NCBI GenBank assembly: GCA_028712575.1
Contig: JAQTPU010000010.1
Coordinates: 1-15,481, forward strand
DNA: 15,481 bases
Source: Candidatus Iainarchaeum sp.
GTDB lineage: Archaea > Iainarchaeota > Iainarchaeia > Iainarchaeales > GCA-2688035
Direction: 5' to 3'
Part shown: piece by piece, positions 13,399-15,481 of the stretch
Layout: the number at the start of each line of letters is the position of its first letter
How positions within the stretch are numbered: the first letter of the stretch is position 1
Position numbers and translations under genes: made by a program
The notes under the pieces: model-generated
Told to the model about the DNA's origin: nothing
What the model saw: only the letters and a program-made list of their open reading frames with translations
Databases searched by the model: none

Positions 13399-13400
13399 AA

Positions 13401-13541
13401 GTTAACAAAAGGGCTAAAAAAGTTATTGTGCACTTACTTGTTGTTGATGAACAGGCTGAGACTGACTGTGCTGCAAAGCGCGGAATGACGAAGATTATGA
13501 GTACTGAAAAACATAAAACCAGAAAATTTTGGAGACAATAA
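13401..13541 (+). pseudogene. Open frame without a standard start, possible remnant
   Basis: Immediately after an in-frame TAA at 13398-13400, 46 codons are open to TAA at 13539. They would read VNKRAKKVIVHLLVVDEQAE and on to RKFWRQ, which looks protein-like (hydrophobic strand, acidic then basic part). The strong GGAGGCGG is spaced for initiation at GTT 13401, which is not a normal start codon; GTG at 13428 would give 37 residues. It may be a decayed small gene or chance. It stops 4 bases before the SDR start. Confidence 0.25.
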
Positions 13542-13545
13542 TTTT

Positions 13546-14268
13546 ATGCGCATAATGCTGACAGGCAGTTCCGGCTATCTGGGAAAAGAATTCATAAAAA
13601 AATACGGAAACCTTTATGACATTGTGGAATATGACCTGAACAATGGCGAAGACATTTTGGATTATACCCTGCTTGAAAAGAAAATGGCAGGCTGTGAGCA
13701 GGTTGTGCATCTGGCAGCAATTCCAAAGCCGGTTGAGGGAAAAAGCTTTCAGGAATATTTTGATGTGAATGTCAAGGGAACCTTGAATGTTGCGCAAGCG
13801 GCGCTAAAAAAAGGCCTGAAAAGAATTGTTTATGCAAGTTCCACTGCAATTTACGGGATTGAACGTGGAATACCATTCAAGCGGCCGATAAAAGAAAACC
13901 AGGCTTTTGTTTCTCAGTATTTATCCGCAGATAAACTGTCGTGCAGGGACATTGACCTTTCTTACCATGCAAGCAAGGTAATGGCGGAACAAATATTGGC
14001 ATGGTTCGGCTTAAACAAGAAGATTCAAACAATTGCACTTAGATTCGGGCCGATTAACAAGGTTTTTCTCGGCACAAGCATCAGCACTAACAATGCAACC
14101 CAGGCAATTAGTCTTTCTTTACAATACCAAAAAGAAGCCTGGTACGAGGCATTCAGCGTAACAGACGAGATAAAACATATTGACCTTTCAAAAGCAAAAA
14201 AAGTGCTGGGTTACAAACCGGAAAAAACAAATTATTCAAAAGAGCAGATTCATTCATTGTTACCATAA
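13546..14268 (+). CDS. SDR-family NAD-dependent epimerase/dehydratase
   Basis: 240-residue extended-type SDR with a Rossmann fold. TGSSGYLG (6-13) is the GxxGxxG dinucleotide loop, Asp30 at the end of strand 2 suggests NAD rather than NADP, HLAA is at 55-58, and NVKGTLNV is at 75-82. The catalytic triad is visible as YASST (96-100) and YHASK (140-144). Length is short for UDP-sugar epimerases (usually ~310), and the C-terminal substrate-binding part appears reduced, with the HIDLSKAKKVLGYKP motif (211-225) kept. The likely substrate is a nucleotide sugar, but which one cannot be told. GGAG lies 12 bases upstream. The stop overlaps the next start by one base (TAATG), so translation is probably coupled. 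Confidence 0.85.
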   Translation: MRIMLTGSSGYLGKEFIKKYGNLYDIVEYDLNNGEDILDYTLLEKKMAGCEQVVHLAAIPKPVEGKSFQEYFDVNVKGTLNVAQAALKKGLKRIVYASSTAIYGIERGIPFKRPIKENQAFVSQYLSADKLSCRDIDLSYHASKVMAEQILAWFGLNKKIQTIALRFGPINKVFLGTSISTNNATQAISLSLQYQKEAWYEAFSVTDEIKHIDLSKAKKVLGYKPEKTNYSKEQIHSLLP

Positions 14269-14855
14269 TGATTCCAATGGCAGATGGCTTAACTTCAAAG
14301 ATAAGGGCGAGCATTTCAAAGCTCATTGACAGCGGGGCGCATCTTGATGCTTCAAAGGCAACAGAAGTAATCGGAAAAAAACTAGGCTTGAGCGAGCGCA
14401 TGATTAATTATACGCACATTGAAATCAGGAATACTTTGAATGAGTTTGATTTCAAGAAAACGCCTTACAATGAAAGGATACTCTTTCTGCCGCACTGCCT
14501 TAAGCACTCGGAAAAATGCATTGCAAAATACAACGGCGACGGCCTGAAATGCATGGACTGCGGTGCCTGCCAGACATCAGAAATAAAAAAAATCGCGGAA
14601 AACCTGGGCTACAAAGGAGTATTTATTACTCCGGGGGGAAGCATGATAAAAAAAATAATTGCAAAATACAAGCCAAAAGCTGTCCTCGGAGTTTGCTGTT
14701 ACGAAGAGGCAAACCTTGCATTCGACGAATTAAAGGGAAAAAAAGTAGCGCCGCAGGCAGTCCTGCTTTTGAGGGACGGCTGCAGAAACACCCTTGCAAA
14801 CATAGAAGAAATAAGGGAAAAAATGGCAATGATTGATTCCAAGGTCGCTAAATAA
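14268..14855 (+). CDS. DUF116 family Cys-rich protein
   Basis: 195 residues from ATG 14268; M4 at 14277 is the alternative start. The family pattern is clear: LPHCLKHSEKC (74-84), GLKCMDCGAC (92-101), TPGGSMIKKI (121-130), KPKAVLGVCCYEE (135-147) and RDGCRNT (169-175). Cys77, 84, 95, 98, 101, 143, 144 and 172 could bind metal or an iron-sulfur cluster. The biochemical role of DUF116 is not established. Coupling to the SDR gene indicates co-expression but does not define a pathway. The last 8 bases overlap the convergent YkgJ-type gene. Confidence 0.88.
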   Translation: MIPMADGLTSKIRASISKLIDSGAHLDASKATEVIGKKLGLSERMINYTHIEIRNTLNEFDFKKTPYNERILFLPHCLKHSEKCIAKYNGDGLKCMDCGACQTSEIKKIAENLGYKGVFITPGGSMIKKIIAKYKPKAVLGVCCYEEANLAFDELKGKKVAPQAVLLLRDGCRNTLANIEEIREKMAMIDSKVAK

Positions 14856-15480
14856 ATTCCAGAATTTTCAAAAAATCCTTTTTTGAAATTCCGCACAAAA
14901 AATTGTTTTCAAGGCACAAAACAGCCTTTGAAGGAAGAGCAGGCCAGACTTTTTCAAAGCCTTTTTTTGCCACTGATTCAAAATACCTTGAAACATTCAG
15001 CAGCTGCGCCTTTTCAAGGAGTTTTTTCGCAGGCATGCGCTTCTGCTTCAAAGCAGGGCAGAACGGGTATTCCAGTGCAAGGTCTGTTTTTTCAATTGAA
15101 ATAAAGGGAAACAGGGCGCACTGCCTCGGGCGGGCGGAATAAATTTTGCACAAATTATTGGACAGGAATATGCACGCCCCTTTCTTGCCGCGCTTAAAGG
15201 CAATGCTCGGAAGCGCAATAAAATGCGAAGGCAGGGGTTCAAAATGCCTTTTCAGCCTTGAAGCGATTTTTTTCGGCAAAAACACGCTTGGAACAACAAG
15301 CGACTTTCCGGGAACAGTGACTGGAAAAAGGTTGAGATGCAGGACACAGTATTTTTCAATGAATTTTTTTTCGCTTAAATGCATGAGCCTTGCCTGCTTT
15401 TTGAGTTCAGCCGGAAGAACAGTTATCCAATAGCGCCTGCAGCACTCGCTGCAATTCAAACCAATGCAGTCAACTTTCAT
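14848..15480 (-). CDS. YkgJ-type cysteine cluster protein
   Basis: 210 residues; the ATG is one base from the window edge, so a longer N-terminus cannot be excluded, but the motif near residue 5 fits a complete start. The pattern is C5-x4-C10-x2-CC(13-14), followed by CIFLSNNLCKIYSARPRQC (103-121) and C141. This is the zinc/iron-binding arrangement of the UPF0153/YkgJ family, whose function is unknown. The RP..C...P signature is conserved. The C-terminal ~65 residues are less typical and end LEFI. It converges with the DUF116 gene, sharing 8 bases at the 3' ends. Confidence 0.82.
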   Translation of the reverse strand: MKVDCIGLNCSECCRRYWITVLPAELKKQARLMHLSEKKFIEKYCVLHLNLFPVTVPGKSLVVPSVFLPKKIASRLKRHFEPLPSHFIALPSIAFKRGKKGACIFLSNNLCKIYSARPRQCALFPFISIEKTDLALEYPFCPALKQKRMPAKKLLEKAQLLNVSRYFESVAKKGFEKVWPALPSKAVLCLENNFLCGISKKDFLKILEFI

Positions 15481-15481
15481 A

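Overview
The window is archaeal. Both tRNA genes carry short introns that fold into the bulge-helix-bulge (BHB) structure cut by archaeal splicing endonuclease, and neither encodes its CCA end. Several genes have a TATA-like box about 26-33 bases before the start codon with little or no leader, and T-runs rather than bacterial terminators follow transcription units. Small genes, a giant surface protein, Cys-rich surface lipoproteins and a DUF116 protein suggest a DPANN-type lineage, perhaps Diapherotrites. That placement is a guess from gene content, not a phylogeny.

Layout. Bases 1-2380 hold a repeat copy, a possible 27-residue ORF and three tandem genes for secreted Cys-rich proteins that look like diverged paralogues. 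Bases 2462-3136 encode a ribose-5-phosphate isomerase A homologue whose catalytic acids are substituted. After a stretch with two competing hairpins comes an intron-containing tRNA-Met(CAU) (3272-3366). Most of the window (3439-10950) is one 2503-residue protein. It has an N-terminal membrane anchor, a chain of beta-sandwich modules, a ~300-residue Ala/Gln-rich helical segment and a ~700-residue C-terminal region I do not recognise. Next come an ECF-type S-component membrane protein (10993-11676) and an overlapping DUF4430 lipoprotein (11594-12001), a plausible vitamin-capture pair.

Converging on these from the minus strand is a 48-residue ORF, a two-motif LAGLIDADG protein and a tRNA-Glu(CUC). 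The LAGLIDADG stop codon lies inside the tRNA, and the tRNA has a 32-base intron in its D-loop. Bases 13241-13398 form a large imperfect palindrome made of two inverted copies of the repeat also seen at the window start. Bases 13546-15480 hold an SDR-family nucleotide-sugar-type enzyme overlapping a DUF116 protein by one base, and a convergent YkgJ-type Cys-cluster protein.

The features most worth following up are the giant anchored protein, the homing-endonuclease/tRNA-Glu fusion with its noncanonical intron, the three-copy repeat and the altered RpiA.
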